64,000 nt of DNA from positions 310,001 to 374,000 of the forward strand of contig JADFSR010000001.1 in the NCBI GenBank assembly GCA_022560615.1, in the 5' to 3' direction. The first letter of the stretch is position 1. The number at the start of each line of letters is the position of its first letter. The position numbers were made by a program, and so were the translations under genes. A model generated the notes under the pieces. The model had not been told where the DNA came from. It was given only the letters and a program-made list of their open reading frames with translations, and searched no databases. Shown one piece after another: positions 37,598 to 46,486 of this stretch. Source of the DNA: Gemmatimonadota bacterium. Lineage in GTDB: Bacteria; Gemmatimonadota; Gemmatimonadetes; Longimicrobiales; Gaopeijiaceae.

Positions 37598-38333
37598 CGG
37601 GGGCAGGCATGTTGCGCCCCGGCTGCACCGCGAACGCCCAGGCGATCCAGTCGCCGTCGTGCGAGAGGGAGACGTCGACCGTGCCCCGCTCTCCGTCCAA
37701 TAATACGGCCGGCAGCCGGCGGCCGGGCTTGCCGGGAGCACAAACGATCTCGAGCCGCTGCTCATCGACGGCGAGGGCATCAGCGATCGCGGTGCGTGCG
37801 GCGATCCGGACAGCCAAGGAAGCCTGCGAATGTACGGCCTCCAACTCGCGAGGGCTCAGCCTGCGCTCCAACTCCGTGCGCGGACCGGACCAAGCAGCCC
37901 CGGCCTCATCGAGTCGTGCCAGTCGGCTGTTGAGCTGGTCGTCCTTCGGTGAACGCGTGGGATCGCCAAGCCAGCCGACCACGTGCACTGTTTGGCGGTC
38001 CCAGGCCGCCTCGATGTCGATGATCGTCGACTCGTAGCGGACAGAGCCCGACCGAAGCCCGGGCGAGCCGTCGCGCTCACTCGGGTGAGACCACGAGACG
38101 ACGAAGGTCCGATGTGCGAAGGCCGGGGGACTCCCCCGCAGCTTGGACACCGCCTTGTACGCCGCTTCTTTCGCGGCCCACCGTTGCCAAAGTTCGAGGT
38201 CCGGGTCAGGAGCGCCGGCGATTGCAGCGCGCTCCCCTTCGGTGAAGATCCGCTCCAGGAAACGCGCGTCTGATGCCTTCCCCGACACCCTTGGATCGGT
38301 GAGGTCGACGACGTCGTTCCCGACGATCAGCAC
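37572..38333 (-). CDS. 4'-phosphopantetheinyl transferase superfamily protein
   Basis: A 253-residue protein started by GTG. The N-terminal part carries both AcpS-superfamily motifs: VGNDVVDL (Asp7, Mg binding) and WAAKEAAYK (Glu56, Lys60). The C-terminal DVSLSHDGDWIAWAFA corresponds to the second half of the pseudo-dimer, so the protein is of the longer Sfp-like type rather than AcpS. It probably activates a carrier protein of fatty acid, polyketide or other synthesis. Its start overlaps the stop of a truncated thioesterase gene. Its 3' end overlaps the barrel gene by 26 bases. Confidence 0.85.
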   Translation of the reverse strand: MLIVGNDVVDLTDPRVSGKASDARFLERIFTEGERAAIAGAPDPDLELWQRWAAKEAAYKAVSKLRGSPPAFAHRTFVVSWSHPSERDGSPGLRSGSVRYESTIIDIEAAWDRQTVHVVGWLGDPTRSPKDDQLNSRLARLDEAGAAWSGPRTELERRLSPRELEAVHSQASLAVRIAARTAIADALAVDEQRLEIVCAPGKPGRRLPAVLLDGERGTVDVSLSHDGDWIAWAFAVQPGRNMPAPVSDRSAGS

Positions 38334-38491
38334 GGACCTAGAAGGCTGATCGGCTTCATCGCTTCAAAGCGCGCGTGCTCCAGATAGGTGAGGAAGACCG
38401 CGTGGTTCACGTGCCCGAACGAGTCGAGCTCGGGGCGGCGCACATCGATCAAGATTTCGGCGACAGAGGCGCCTTCGCTTGCCGGCGTCAT
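38327..38491 (-). pseudogene. Truncated acyl-CoA thioesterase (4HBT, hot-dog fold)
   Basis: 54 codons from ATG 38491 to TGA 38327. Residues 11-44 match the start of 4-hydroxybenzoyl-CoA thioesterase-type enzymes: VRRPELDSFGHVNHAVFLTY with the conserved Asp and Gly-His-Val-Asn, then LEHARFEAM. Members run about 130-150 residues, so the whole second half is missing. The frame stops within the first codons of the PPTase. A deletion fusing the thioesterase start to the PPTase start is the simplest reading. It is probably not active. Confidence 0.65.
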
Positions 38492-38643
38492 GGCGGAAAG
38501 GACGCAAGAAGGAGGGGGCCCAGCAAGTGCGGACCTTGCCGCGGTGTCGTGCTGTTGGGTACCGTGGGCGGCCTGTGTCCGCCGTTGCCCGAATCTCCCG
38601 TCCGCGCCGTTGTGCCCGCGCGCTTCACGCCCCTCACGTTCGT

Positions 38644-40170
38644 GTGACGGGGTGGGTCGTGGCGTTCTGTCTTCTTCCATTCCTTCGGGCGGAGGCCGTC
38701 GCTGGCGAGACAGCGCGCGCTGGCCTCGAGCCGATGGTATGGTCGGCGAGGGCTGCACCCGATTCTTCCCTCTTGGTTCTGGCGGCCTCTTCGCTCGCGG
38801 ACGTGCTTCCCCGGCTCGCCGACGCGTGGCGGCGGGCGGGTGGTGCCGAAGTGCGCTTCTCCTTCGATGCCACCTCGCGGCTCGCCGTGCAGGCGTTGCA
38901 GAGCTCCTCCGCGGATGCGTTCTTCGCGGCCGACCTCGAGTGGATGGACTGGCTCGAGGAGCGCGCGACCGTTCGCGAAGGCACACCAGTGCCCTTCGCG
39001 GCCAACGAGCTCGTCGTCGTCGTGCCGGCTGCCGCGAGTCCACCCGCCACGCCCGCGGACCTCGTGCGCTTCCCCCGCATCGCGCTCGCGGGGGAGAACG
39101 TGCCCGCAGGCCGCTACGCGCGCGCAGCGCTTGAAGCGACGGGTGTGTGGGCCGAAGTGGCGGACAAGGTGGTGCGTGGCGGCTCGGTGCGCGGTGCCTT
39201 GGAGTGGGTAGCCCGGGGGGAGGTGCCCGTCGGCATTGTATACCGGACGGACGCGGCCGCCGAACCGGGTGTGCGGGTCGCGTTCGCGTTCGAGGTGAGT
39301 AGCCACCCACCGGTCCTGTATTGGGCTGCCCCGTTGAGCTCTTCGGACGCCCCGGAATCGACCGCCGCCTTCCTGCGCTTCGTGGTCAGCGAGGAGGGTC
39401 GAGCCATTGTCGAGGCTGCGGGATTCGCAGAAGTGGTGCCGTCGGCGGCGCAGGCTCCGCCAGCTGGCGCCGTGATCCAGGCGCCGGCAGTGGCGTCCGC
39501 GATACGGCTCTCGCTCATGGTCGCGTTGCTGGCAACGGTCGCCGGGTTGGTGCCAGCCGTCGGCCTCGGGTGGCTGCTGGCCCGCCGGGAGTTCCCGGGC
39601 AAGGCGCTGCTCTCGACGCTGGTCATGGCACCGCTGGTCATGCCACCGGTTGTGACCGGCTTTCTTCTCCTCAGTTTGCTCGGCGGGGGAACGCCCCTGG
39701 GAAGCCGGCTTGCGTCTCTGGGGCTGCCGGTTCCCTTCACGATCTTGGGCGCCGCGATTGCGGCGTTCGTCGTGGGGTTCCCGCTCTACGTGATTTCGAT
39801 TCGCGGCGCCTTCGAGGCCGTGGATCCGATGTACGAGGAGCTGTCGTGGACGCTGGGCGTTCCCCCACGTCGGACCTTCTTCCGGATCTCCTTGCCGCTC
39901 GCGCTCCCGGGCATCGCGGCCGGTGCCGTGCTGGCGTTCGCCCGTGCCTTGGGCGAGTTCGGCGCAACGGTGGTCTTGGCGGGGAACGTCGAGGGGTCCA
40001 CACGGACGATCGCGCTCGCGGTCTACACGCTGCTCGAATCGCCGTCTGGCCGGAGCACGATCTGGGTGCTGGTCGGCGCCAGCGTCGCGATCTCCATGCT
40101 GGCTCTGTTCGGATTCGAGGCGCTCTCTCGCCGACAGAAGCTTCGATTGGAAGACCGACATGGCTACTGA
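38644..40170 (+). CDS. Molybdate ABC transporter, fused substrate-binding and permease protein (ModA-ModB)
   Basis: One 508-residue chain holds two subunits that are usually separate. Residues about 40-270 are ModA-like: LVLAASSLADVLPRLADAW, FSFDATSRLAVQ and ADAFFAADLEWMDWLEE match molybdate-binding proteins. A short linker leads to a ModB-like permease (about 285-500) with five to six membrane segments and the EAA loop that docks ModC, EELSWTLGVPPRRTFFRISL. Signal peptide or first membrane segment: VVAFCLLPFLRAEAVAG. The start is uncertain: GTG 38644 begins the signal; GTG 38575 is an alternative. It overlaps modC by 11 bases. Tungstate or another oxyanion is possible. Confidence 0.85.
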   Translation: MTGWVVAFCLLPFLRAEAVAGETARAGLEPMVWSARAAPDSSLLVLAASSLADVLPRLADAWRRAGGAEVRFSFDATSRLAVQALQSSSADAFFAADLEWMDWLEERATVREGTPVPFAANELVVVVPAAASPPATPADLVRFPRIALAGENVPAGRYARAALEATGVWAEVADKVVRGGSVRGALEWVARGEVPVGIVYRTDAAAEPGVRVAFAFEVSSHPPVLYWAAPLSSSDAPESTAAFLRFVVSEEGRAIVEAAGFAEVVPSAAQAPPAGAVIQAPAVASAIRLSLMVALLATVAGLVPAVGLGWLLARREFPGKALLSTLVMAPLVMPPVVTGFLLLSLLGGGTPLGSRLASLGLPVPFTILGAAIAAFVVGFPLYVISIRGAFEAVDPMYEELSWTLGVPPRRTFFRISLPLALPGIAAGAVLAFARALGEFGATVVLAGNVEGSTRTIALAVYTLLESPSGRSTIWVLVGASVAISMLALFGFEALSRRQKLRLEDRHGY

Positions 40171-40804
40171 CGCTCAGTACAGGCTCGGCCTGGATTTCGA
40201 GATTCCGGTGGCGTCGAAGACGATGCGAGTGAAACTGGACACCGAGAGCGGTGCGATCGCGATCGTGGGTCCCTCCGGGGCGGGCAAGAGCACGATTCTG
40301 CGCGTGCTCGCCGGCGTGGAGCGACGCGCGCGAGGGGTCGTGACCTTCGGCGACCAGCGATGGCAGGACGACGCCACCGGGACCCTCGTGCCGCCGTGGC
40401 GGCGGCGGGTCGGGTGGGTTCCCCAGGAGGTCTTACTCTTCCCTCACCTGACAGTGCGGGACAATCTCGGCTACGGGGGCTCTTCCGTCGCCGCCGTCGA
40501 GGAGACCGCCCACCTCTTGCAGATCACGGGGCTGCTCGAGCGGCGACCCCGGCGACTCTCGGGTGGGGAGCGGCAACGCGTGGCGCTTGGACGGGCGCTG
40601 CTCGCCGAACCGAAGCTCTTGTTGCTGGACGAGCCGTTCTCGGCTCTCGACCGACCCCTGCGCGCTGAGCTCGCTCGCGTTGTGGGGCAATGGTCTGCGC
40701 AGCGCGGTGTCCCGCTCGTGCTCGTCAGTCACGACGAGACGGACGCCGAAGTGCTTGCCGAGGAGCGGTGGCACCTTTCGGACGGTGAGCTCGTGCGCGA
40801 GTAG
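40160..40804 (+). CDS. modC: Molybdate ABC transporter ATP-binding protein
   Basis: A 214-residue ATPase with Walker A GPSGAGKST, the Q-loop VPQEVLLFP, the signature LSGGERQRVALGRALL, Walker B LLLLDEPFSALD and the switch His in LVSHDETDAE. It is shorter than standard ModC (about 350 residues), lacking the C-terminal molybdate-binding regulatory (Mop/TOBE) domain, so no trans-inhibition by molybdate through that route is expected. It overlaps the ModA-ModB gene by 11 bases and ends eight bases before a convergent regulator gene. Confidence 0.9.
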   Translation: MATDAQYRLGLDFEIPVASKTMRVKLDTESGAIAIVGPSGAGKSTILRVLAGVERRARGVVTFGDQRWQDDATGTLVPPWRRRVGWVPQEVLLFPHLTVRDNLGYGGSSVAAVEETAHLLQITGLLERRPRRLSGGERQRVALGRALLAEPKLLLLDEPFSALDRPLRAELARVVGQWSAQRGVPLVLVSHDETDAEVLAEERWHLSDGELVRE

Positions 40805-40812
40805 CTCGAGCG

Positions 40813-43800
40813 TTACTCCTCGAGCAGCCCCTTCTCGCGGATCAGGTCGGCCAGTTCGCCGCGCGACCCCACCTCGAGCTTGTGGAAGATGTTCGAGAGG
40901 TGGGTGGAGGCCGTGCGGGTCGCCATACCGAGCTTTCTTCCGATGGCCTTGTTCGACAGGCGCTGAGCGACGAGTCGAGCGACTTCCAGCTCACGAGCGG
41001 TGAGTCCGGCGACTCCCCCACCGACCCGCCTGGGGGGGGGGCGATGCCCGATCTCGCGGAGCTGGACCCTCGTCTTCTCCAACTCCAGTTCGGCTCCGAG
41101 CTTCCGGAAGATGTCGTAGACGCGCTTGAGTTCGTCGGCCGCCTCGTCTGGGCGGTCGATCTCGGCCAGACGGCCCGCGAGCTGGCGCCGGATTCGCGCG
41201 GCGTCCGGAATGATCGGGATCTCCTCGAGAGCTTCCGCTGCCTGACGCATGAGGTCAATCGCCGACTTTGGATCTCCCCGCTTCCAGCACACCAGCGCGT
41301 CGATCGCGTCGGCCCAACAGAAGCCGAGCTTGTGGTCGAGCTGTCGCGCGTGCTCACGCATGCGAACGCTGACTGCCTCGGCCCGGTCGATCTCTCCTGC
41401 CCACAAGCACGCCTCGCCCAGGATCGGCAGCATTCGGTGGATCGCCCACAGGACGTATTCTGTTCCCTCGGCGATCCGCAGACCGTTCTCTGCCGCTTCG
41501 ATCGCTTGCTTGTACTCGCCGAGTCCGAGCAGGTAGTGTGCCAGTCCGATGTACGCGGGCACGACCTGGTGAACGTCGATCGGCCCCTCTTCGTTCCCGA
41601 GCCCGGAAATCTCCGCGGCCTCGTCGACGAGCGCCCGCGCCTGCTCGAGTTGTCCCCTGCCGACGTAGAAGAAGGAAGTGCACACGAGCAGTCTGGGGAG
41701 CAATGTCCGCTGGTTGAGGTTGCGCGCGAGCGTGATCGCCTGTTCGCCCAAGGCAGTGCCCGCGTCCCAATCCCCGCGTGCCCACGCCGACTCGATCGCC
41801 AATTCGGCGCTCCACAGCCGAAGGACCGGTGAGCGCCAGCGGCCCGCGAGGTCGTTCAGTTCGTCGATCGCCGCCGCCGTCTCCTCGACGGCGCCCGACA
41901 TGCCGCTCAAGACGGCCAGAGCCCAGCGCGCCCAGAACTCGATCGATAGGTCTCCGACTTCCCGAGCCAACTCGATCGCCCTCGTGGCGTGTTCGCGGGT
42001 CCTGTGCGGCGGCCCGATCCATACGTGGAGCAGCGCCAACGCGCGGTGCACACGCGCGAGCAGGTGAGGGCTGCCAAGCCCCTCAGCGATCGGCAGCGCG
42101 AGCAACACCGTTTCGATCGCCTCCGTCCCCATCCCGAGTTCATTCAGAAGGTGCCCTTTCGCGATCGTCAGGCGCACCAGCTCAGCCTGGTCGCCCAGCG
42201 CGCGCGCTCTCTCCAGCCCGATATCGAGATGCTCCTGGGCGTCGGTGTGCCGACCGCACCAGAAGTGCGCCATGCCGAGCGCCCGCCGGACCGCGGGGTG
42301 CTTGGGATGCTCGGGCGGTACTTCGGCGAGAGCACTCGTCCAGAGCTCGACAGCGGGCTCGAACTCGCCCAGGTGCTGATGCGCCCGCGCGAGATGAGGC
42401 ACCAGGTCGGCGCGTGCCGGACCATCGGTGTCCTCTGAGTCGGTCCGTTCGAGTGCCGACCGCAGGTAGTTCACCGCCTCCCGGTCCGCGCGTCGCTCCA
42501 ACGCTTGCTGGCCGGCCGCCGCGAGATACCGCGCTGCCTTTCCGCGGAGGTGCCCCGCGTCCGTCCGGGCGAAGTGGAAGGCCAACTCGTCCGCGTGATC
42601 CATCGATGAGGAGCCGTAGAAGGCTTCCATCGCTTCGGCCACGGCCCCGTGCAGGACCCGAGCGCGCTGGAGCCCGAACTCACCGTACAGCGTCTGCTGG
42701 ACCAGGGGGTGCGCGAAGTCGTATACGACCGCGCCGCCGGCCTCCGCCCGTTCGTTGAGCACCAGATGCGCACACAGCTCCTCCAGGGCGGACAGCAGCG
42801 CTGCCTCGGGTAGACCGCTGATCGCTGCCAGGAGCGGGTAGCTCGCCCGGGTGCCGATCACGGCCGCGAGCTCAGCGACCGTTCGAGCGTCGTCGGAGAA
42901 CGTCTCGATGCGCCCGAGCACGGCGTCCCGAATCGTTCTGGGAAGGCGGAAGTCCTCGGCATCCCAGCCGATCCACACGCCCTGTTTGCTGCTGATGCGG
43001 CCGTTGGCCACCAACGCTTTGATGATCTCCTCGAGGAAGAACGCGTTCCCCTGGGTCCATCCGAAAAGCATGGCGGAAAACTCACCGACCTGTTCCGCAT
43101 CGACAGCGAACGCGCGGCAGAGGAGCTCAGTGACGTGCTCGCGGCTGAGCGGAGTGAGGCGGAGTGCCTCGGCGGCGCCGAGCGAGAGCAGAGAGCGCTC
43201 GGTCTTCACGAGCTGTGGGCTGCGATCCCTGTCCGAATCGTTGTACGTACCGATTAGGACGAGGGGCTGTTCGCCTGACTGCCGGGCGAGGAAGTGCAGC
43301 AAGTGGAGCGAAGACTCATCGGCCCATTGCAAATCCTCGAGCACGACGAGCAACGGGGAGCGCGCCGAGTAGTTCTTCAAGAACTCCGCGAAGTTCCACA
43401 TCAGACGCGTGCGGAACTCCTCCGGGTTACCCCCGGCTGCGTCGCTGCCCTCGTCCCGGCCGGCGGCGAGCGCCGGGAAGAGGTAGCTCAACTCGGCCTC
43501 ACCGCCCCTGCTGAGTACCGTGAGCGTATCGGGGTCCATGGCGCCCAAAAGCGGCAGAAATGCGTCGGCGAAGAGTGCGTACGGAACGCCCCTCTCCACC
43601 GGGTATGCCCTACCGCGCGCCACGTGCCAACCGCGAGTCTCGGCGCGTCCCGCGAGCTCGGCGACGAGCCGGGACTTGCCGACCCCTCCCTCGCCCGAAA
43701 CCAGCACGAGGGACGCCGCGCGATCGGGGCCTTCGATGAGCGCCTCGAGCATCGCAAGTTCTCGCGTTCGTCCAACGAGCGGCAGCGGTCCCACGAATCG

Positions 43801-43848
43801 CTCGCCATCGGACCGCTGAGCTCCCGATCCAAGCGAAGCGTGGCTCAT
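40813..43848 (-). CDS. Large LuxR-family ATPase regulator (LAL/MalT-like)
   Basis: A 1011-residue signal-transduction ATPase. The N-terminal STAND-type NTPase has Walker A GEGGVGKSR (about 60-70) and Walker B-like LLVVLEDLQWADESS. The middle is a long helical array of TPR-like repeats. The C-terminal LuxR HTH (about 945-1011) reads LTARELEVARLVAQRLSNKA then MATRTASTHLSNIFHKLEVG. The effector and target genes are unknown. The start is unsure: ATG 43848 starts near the conserved region, and ATG 43950 is another choice. A run of ten Gs on the plus strand (41032-41041) lies just before the HTH. Confidence 0.88.
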   Translation of the reverse strand: MSHASLGSGAQRSDGERFVGPLPLVGRTRELAMLEALIEGPDRAASLVLVSGEGGVGKSRLVAELAGRAETRGWHVARGRAYPVERGVPYALFADAFLPLLGAMDPDTLTVLSRGGEAELSYLFPALAAGRDEGSDAAGGNPEEFRTRLMWNFAEFLKNYSARSPLLVVLEDLQWADESSLHLLHFLARQSGEQPLVLIGTYNDSDRDRSPQLVKTERSLLSLGAAEALRLTPLSREHVTELLCRAFAVDAEQVGEFSAMLFGWTQGNAFFLEEIIKALVANGRISSKQGVWIGWDAEDFRLPRTIRDAVLGRIETFSDDARTVAELAAVIGTRASYPLLAAISGLPEAALLSALEELCAHLVLNERAEAGGAVVYDFAHPLVQQTLYGEFGLQRARVLHGAVAEAMEAFYGSSSMDHADELAFHFARTDAGHLRGKAARYLAAAGQQALERRADREAVNYLRSALERTDSEDTDGPARADLVPHLARAHQHLGEFEPAVELWTSALAEVPPEHPKHPAVRRALGMAHFWCGRHTDAQEHLDIGLERARALGDQAELVRLTIAKGHLLNELGMGTEAIETVLLALPIAEGLGSPHLLARVHRALALLHVWIGPPHRTREHATRAIELAREVGDLSIEFWARWALAVLSGMSGAVEETAAAIDELNDLAGRWRSPVLRLWSAELAIESAWARGDWDAGTALGEQAITLARNLNQRTLLPRLLVCTSFFYVGRGQLEQARALVDEAAEISGLGNEEGPIDVHQVVPAYIGLAHYLLGLGEYKQAIEAAENGLRIAEGTEYVLWAIHRMLPILGEACLWAGEIDRAEAVSVRMREHARQLDHKLGFCWADAIDALVCWKRGDPKSAIDLMRQAAEALEEIPIIPDAARIRRQLAGRLAEIDRPDEAADELKRVYDIFRKLGAELELEKTRVQLREIGHRPPPRRVGGGVAGLTARELEVARLVAQRLSNKAIGRKLGMATRTASTHLSNIFHKLEVGSRGELADLIREKGLLEE

Positions 43849-44244
43849 TCGATTGCCCCGGGGCGTCGAGTATTGATGCGGGCCCGAAGCTAGGCTTCGT
43901 GTCACAGACGCAACAGGCTGATGCAATTCGGTCCCGTCTTCGTGAGACATGACGGTTCGCTCGCTTCCGGGGCGGCTGTTGCGAAGGTGCCGGAGCAGAC
44001 GGTGCGCTGGGTGGACTTGGAAGGTCATCTAGCGGGAAGCTCCTCGGGTTTCCTGGTCTTGGACCCTATTCTGCGGGAACCCTGCCCCTCGAGCCGTACG
44101 CAAGGTGACGTAGCACCACCACGGAGATGACGTAGATCTGACGACGACCTCTTCGCGGCCTGGCTGTGGCGGGCGTTCTGACATCGTAGAATTCGACGTT
44201 CAGACTCCGGTAGAGTCCCGAGCGTCGGTCCCTATGTTTCAGCC
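43849..44244. other. Divergent gap between the LAL regulator and ada
   Basis: 396 bases with only weak short frames. It should contain the promoters of the regulator (leftward) and of the former ada gene (rightward). I see no convincing promoter pair or repeat. Confidence 0.3.
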
Positions 44245-45313
44245 ATGATTACATACGAACTACCGACCGACCAGGTCATGCTCGAGGCGTTCCTCGCGCG
44301 TGATATCTCCTACGACGGAATCTTCGTCACCGGAGTCCAGACGACCGGGATCTTCTGCCGACCGACGTGCGCGGCCAAGAAGCCCCGCCCGGAACATCTT
44401 CGCTTCTTCGGCACCGCCCATGAGGCGCTGCTTTCGGGTTTTCGGCCGTGCAAGCGGTAGCAGACCCATGGAGCCGAGCGGCACAGCTCCGGAGTGGCTA
44501 CGTCCCCTGCTCGCTCAAATCGAGGCCGACCCGGGCCGCCGCTGGACCGACCAGGACGTGCGTGAAGCCGGTCTGAGTCCGCCGCGCGTGCGGCGTTGGT
44601 TCAACGCAGCATCACGGCATGACGTTCCACGCATATGGGCGCGCCCGGCGCCTCGGTGCAGCCCTGGGGCATGTGAAGGGGCGGCTCACGCGTGAGTCGG
44701 GCCGCCTTCGATGCGGACTACGACTCCCTCTCGGGCTTTCAGGCGGCGTTTTGGCAGTACTTCGGCTCGAGTCCGACCGAGCTGGAGGGCGCGACGGTCG
44801 TTCGCATACGGCGGATCACTACTCCGCTCGGACCCATGTTGGTGGGAGCGACGGACGATGCGCTCTGCCTGCTAGAGTTCGTCGACCGCCGGGCGCTGCC
44901 CACGCAGGTCGCAAGAATCCGCAAAGGTCTCGGTGCCGTGTTCGTGCCTGACCGGAACCCCATCGTCGACCGGACAGCGCTTGAGGTCGAGTCGTATTTC
45001 GCCGGAATGCTCGAGGCCTTCTCTGTTCCCACGACCGCCCCGGGTACCGACTTTCAGAAAACTGTGTGGCGGGCGTTGGCGGAGATTCCATACGGGGAGA
45101 CTCGCAGCTATGCGGAGTTGGCCCATGGAATCGGCCATGCCTCCGCAGTGCGTGCGGTCGGCAGCGCGAACGGCATGAATGCGCTGGCGATCAATCGTCC
45201 CGTGTCACCGCGTGGTGGGCGCCGACGGCAAGCTCGTGGGATACGGCGGCGGCTTGTAGCGAAAACAGCGCCTACTGGAGCTAGAGACATCCGTAACTGA
45301 TGGTCGGACTTAG
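44245..45313 (+). pseudogene. ada: Frameshifted Ada (DNA methylphosphotriester and O6-methylguanine repair, AraC-type activator)
   Basis: All domains of Ada appear in order but in different frames. The N-terminal methylphosphotriester-binding domain (ITYELPTDQVMLEAFLARDI then FCRPTCAAKKPRPEHLRF) has its conserved CRPTC; it breaks at CKR with TAG 44458-44460. The AraC-type HTH pieces (HHGMTFHAYGRARRLGAAL and RAAFDADYDSLSGFQAAF) lie in two other frames. The methyltransferase domain (TTPLGPMLVGATDDALCLLE) shifts again near 45192, before IVPCHRVVGADGKLVGYG, and then TGG has become TAG at 45257-45259, followed by RKQRLLELE. At least four single-base frameshifts and one nonsense change make a working protein impossible. 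Confidence 0.9.
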
Positions 45314-45325
45314 TGTTAGATCTCA

Positions 45326-46054
45326 TCAACTGGCTTCGGCGACCTGTCCCAACCGCCGGTTGCGACTGGAGAACTCGGACACCGCCCGCGCGAGGGCGTC
45401 GCCCTGGAAATCCGGCCACATGAGGTCGGTGAATACGAGCTCTGCGTAGGCACACTCCCATAGGAGGAAGTCGCTCAACCGCTTCTCGCCGCCCGTTCGT
45501 ATCAGGAGGTCGACATCCGGTGCGGGCTCCTCGGTGTGCATCGCTTGGCCGAGCAACAGAGAGAGCGAAGCCCGATCGAGGTCGGTGCCGGCGGCTGCCG
45601 CACGGATGGCGGACACGAGTAGGTCGCGGCTCGAGTAGTCCACGGCTAGTCGCAGCGAAAGTCGGCGACCCATGGCGGTGGCTTCCTCCGACTCCTCAAT
45701 CAGCCGCACGAGGTCCGGCGCGAGGCGATCGCGTCGACCGATGACCTGGAGGCGCACACCCTCGGCCTTCAGCTCGGCGATCTCACTCTTCAAGTATCGG
45801 CGGAACAGCTTCATGAGCAGCCGGACTTCCCGCTCGGGCCGCTGCCAGTTGTCGGATGAAAACGCGTACAAGGTCAGGACGTTGATGCCGAGGTCGGGTG
45901 ATGCCTCGACCACTCGACGGACCGCCTTTGCACCTTCGCGGTGACCCCACTCGCGGCGGCGTCCACGCCGTCGGGCCCACCGCCCGTTCCCATCCATGAT
46001 GATCGCCACGTGCAGCCCGTGTCGATCGGCCGCACGAAGAGCACTCTGTGTCAT
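45326..46054 (-). CDS. uppS: Undecaprenyl diphosphate synthase (isoprenyl transferase)
   Basis: A 242-residue cis-prenyltransferase (EC 2.5.1.31) that makes the C55 lipid carrier for cell-wall synthesis. Key motifs: AIIMDGNGRWARRRG with catalytic Asp21, FSSDNWQRPEREV, and the C-terminal LIRTGGEKRLSDFLLWECAY followed by DLMWPDF. All substrate-contact residues of the family are present. It lies 13 bases after the ada remnant, pointing toward it, with a winged-helix gene 45 bases upstream on the same strand. Confidence 0.95.
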   Translation of the reverse strand: MTQSALRAADRHGLHVAIIMDGNGRWARRRGRRREWGHREGAKAVRRVVEASPDLGINVLTLYAFSSDNWQRPEREVRLLMKLFRRYLKSEIAELKAEGVRLQVIGRRDRLAPDLVRLIEESEEATAMGRRLSLRLAVDYSSRDLLVSAIRAAAAGTDLDRASLSLLLGQAMHTEEPAPDVDLLIRTGGEKRLSDFLLWECAYAELVFTDLMWPDFQGDALARAVSEFSSRNRRLGQVAEAS

Positions 46055-46099
46055 AGAGCCTGACTCCGAAAAAAAACGGGGGACGTCGTGGTGAGATGG

Positions 46100-46486
46100 T
46101 CAGACATCGCGCGTTGCACGGATGATGGCCTCCATGTGGTCCAGATAGAGCCGCAGCTCGCGCCGACCCACCTCCGTCAACGCATACTCGGTCCTCGGCA
46201 TTCTGCCCTCGAACGATTTTTCACACGTCACGTACCCGGCGTCCTCGAGCCGTCGAGCGTGCGCGCTCAAGTTGCCATCCGTGGTGCCGAGCAACTCCTT
46301 GAGGTCGGTGAACGTGAGCGAGCCGTTTACGGCGAGAGCGCTCACGATACCGAGCCGTACCCGCTCGTGAATCAGCCTGTCGAGCTCCAACACCTCGGCC
46401 TGCGCGTGCTGTACGCGGACTTCCGGCAACGAGGCGGACCGAGCACGTGTTTCTTCCTTGGGCAGTGCCCCCTGTCTAGCCGCCAT
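46100..46486 (-). CDS. Winged-helix transcriptional regulator
   Basis: A 128-residue single-domain regulator. A disordered basic start is followed by a winged helix of the HTH_34 kind: [39 protein letters not shown] (recognition helix region) and YVTCEKSFEGRMPRTEYALT (wing). No metal-binding cysteine cluster is visible, so it is not a classic metal-sensing ArsR. Such regulators are often encoded with a membrane protein of unknown function, as here: its start overlaps the end of the 46476 gene by 11 bases. It probably controls that pair. Confidence 0.85.
   Translation of the reverse strand: MAARQGALPKEETRARSASLPEVRVQHAQAEVLELDRLIHERVRLGIVSALAVNGSLTFTDLKELLGTTDGNLSAHARRLEDAGYVTCEKSFEGRMPRTEYALTEVGRRELRLYLDHMEAIIRATRDV

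Noticed and set aside
38488-40161. 557-codon minus-strand frame opposite the ModA-ModB gene
   Set aside because: Composition is Arg/His/Glu-rich and low-complexity; the plus-strand frame has clear transporter motifs.
43921-44130. 69-codon plus-strand frame in the gap before ada
   Set aside because: No ribosome binding site and no protein-like pattern; it overlaps the regulator's likely promoter region.
44245-45313. Programmed frameshifting or sequencing error as the explanation for broken ada
   Set aside because: Several unrelated indels plus a nonsense codon fit decay better than recoding; sequencing error cannot be ruled out without reads, which is noted in the finding.
45302-45318. Resemblance between GTCGGACTTAGTGTTAG and GTCGGACTAACACTTAG near 51377, as possible integron or transposon ends
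   Set aside because: The match is short, no duplicated target site or recombinase is present, and the attC-type core pattern is not satisfied.
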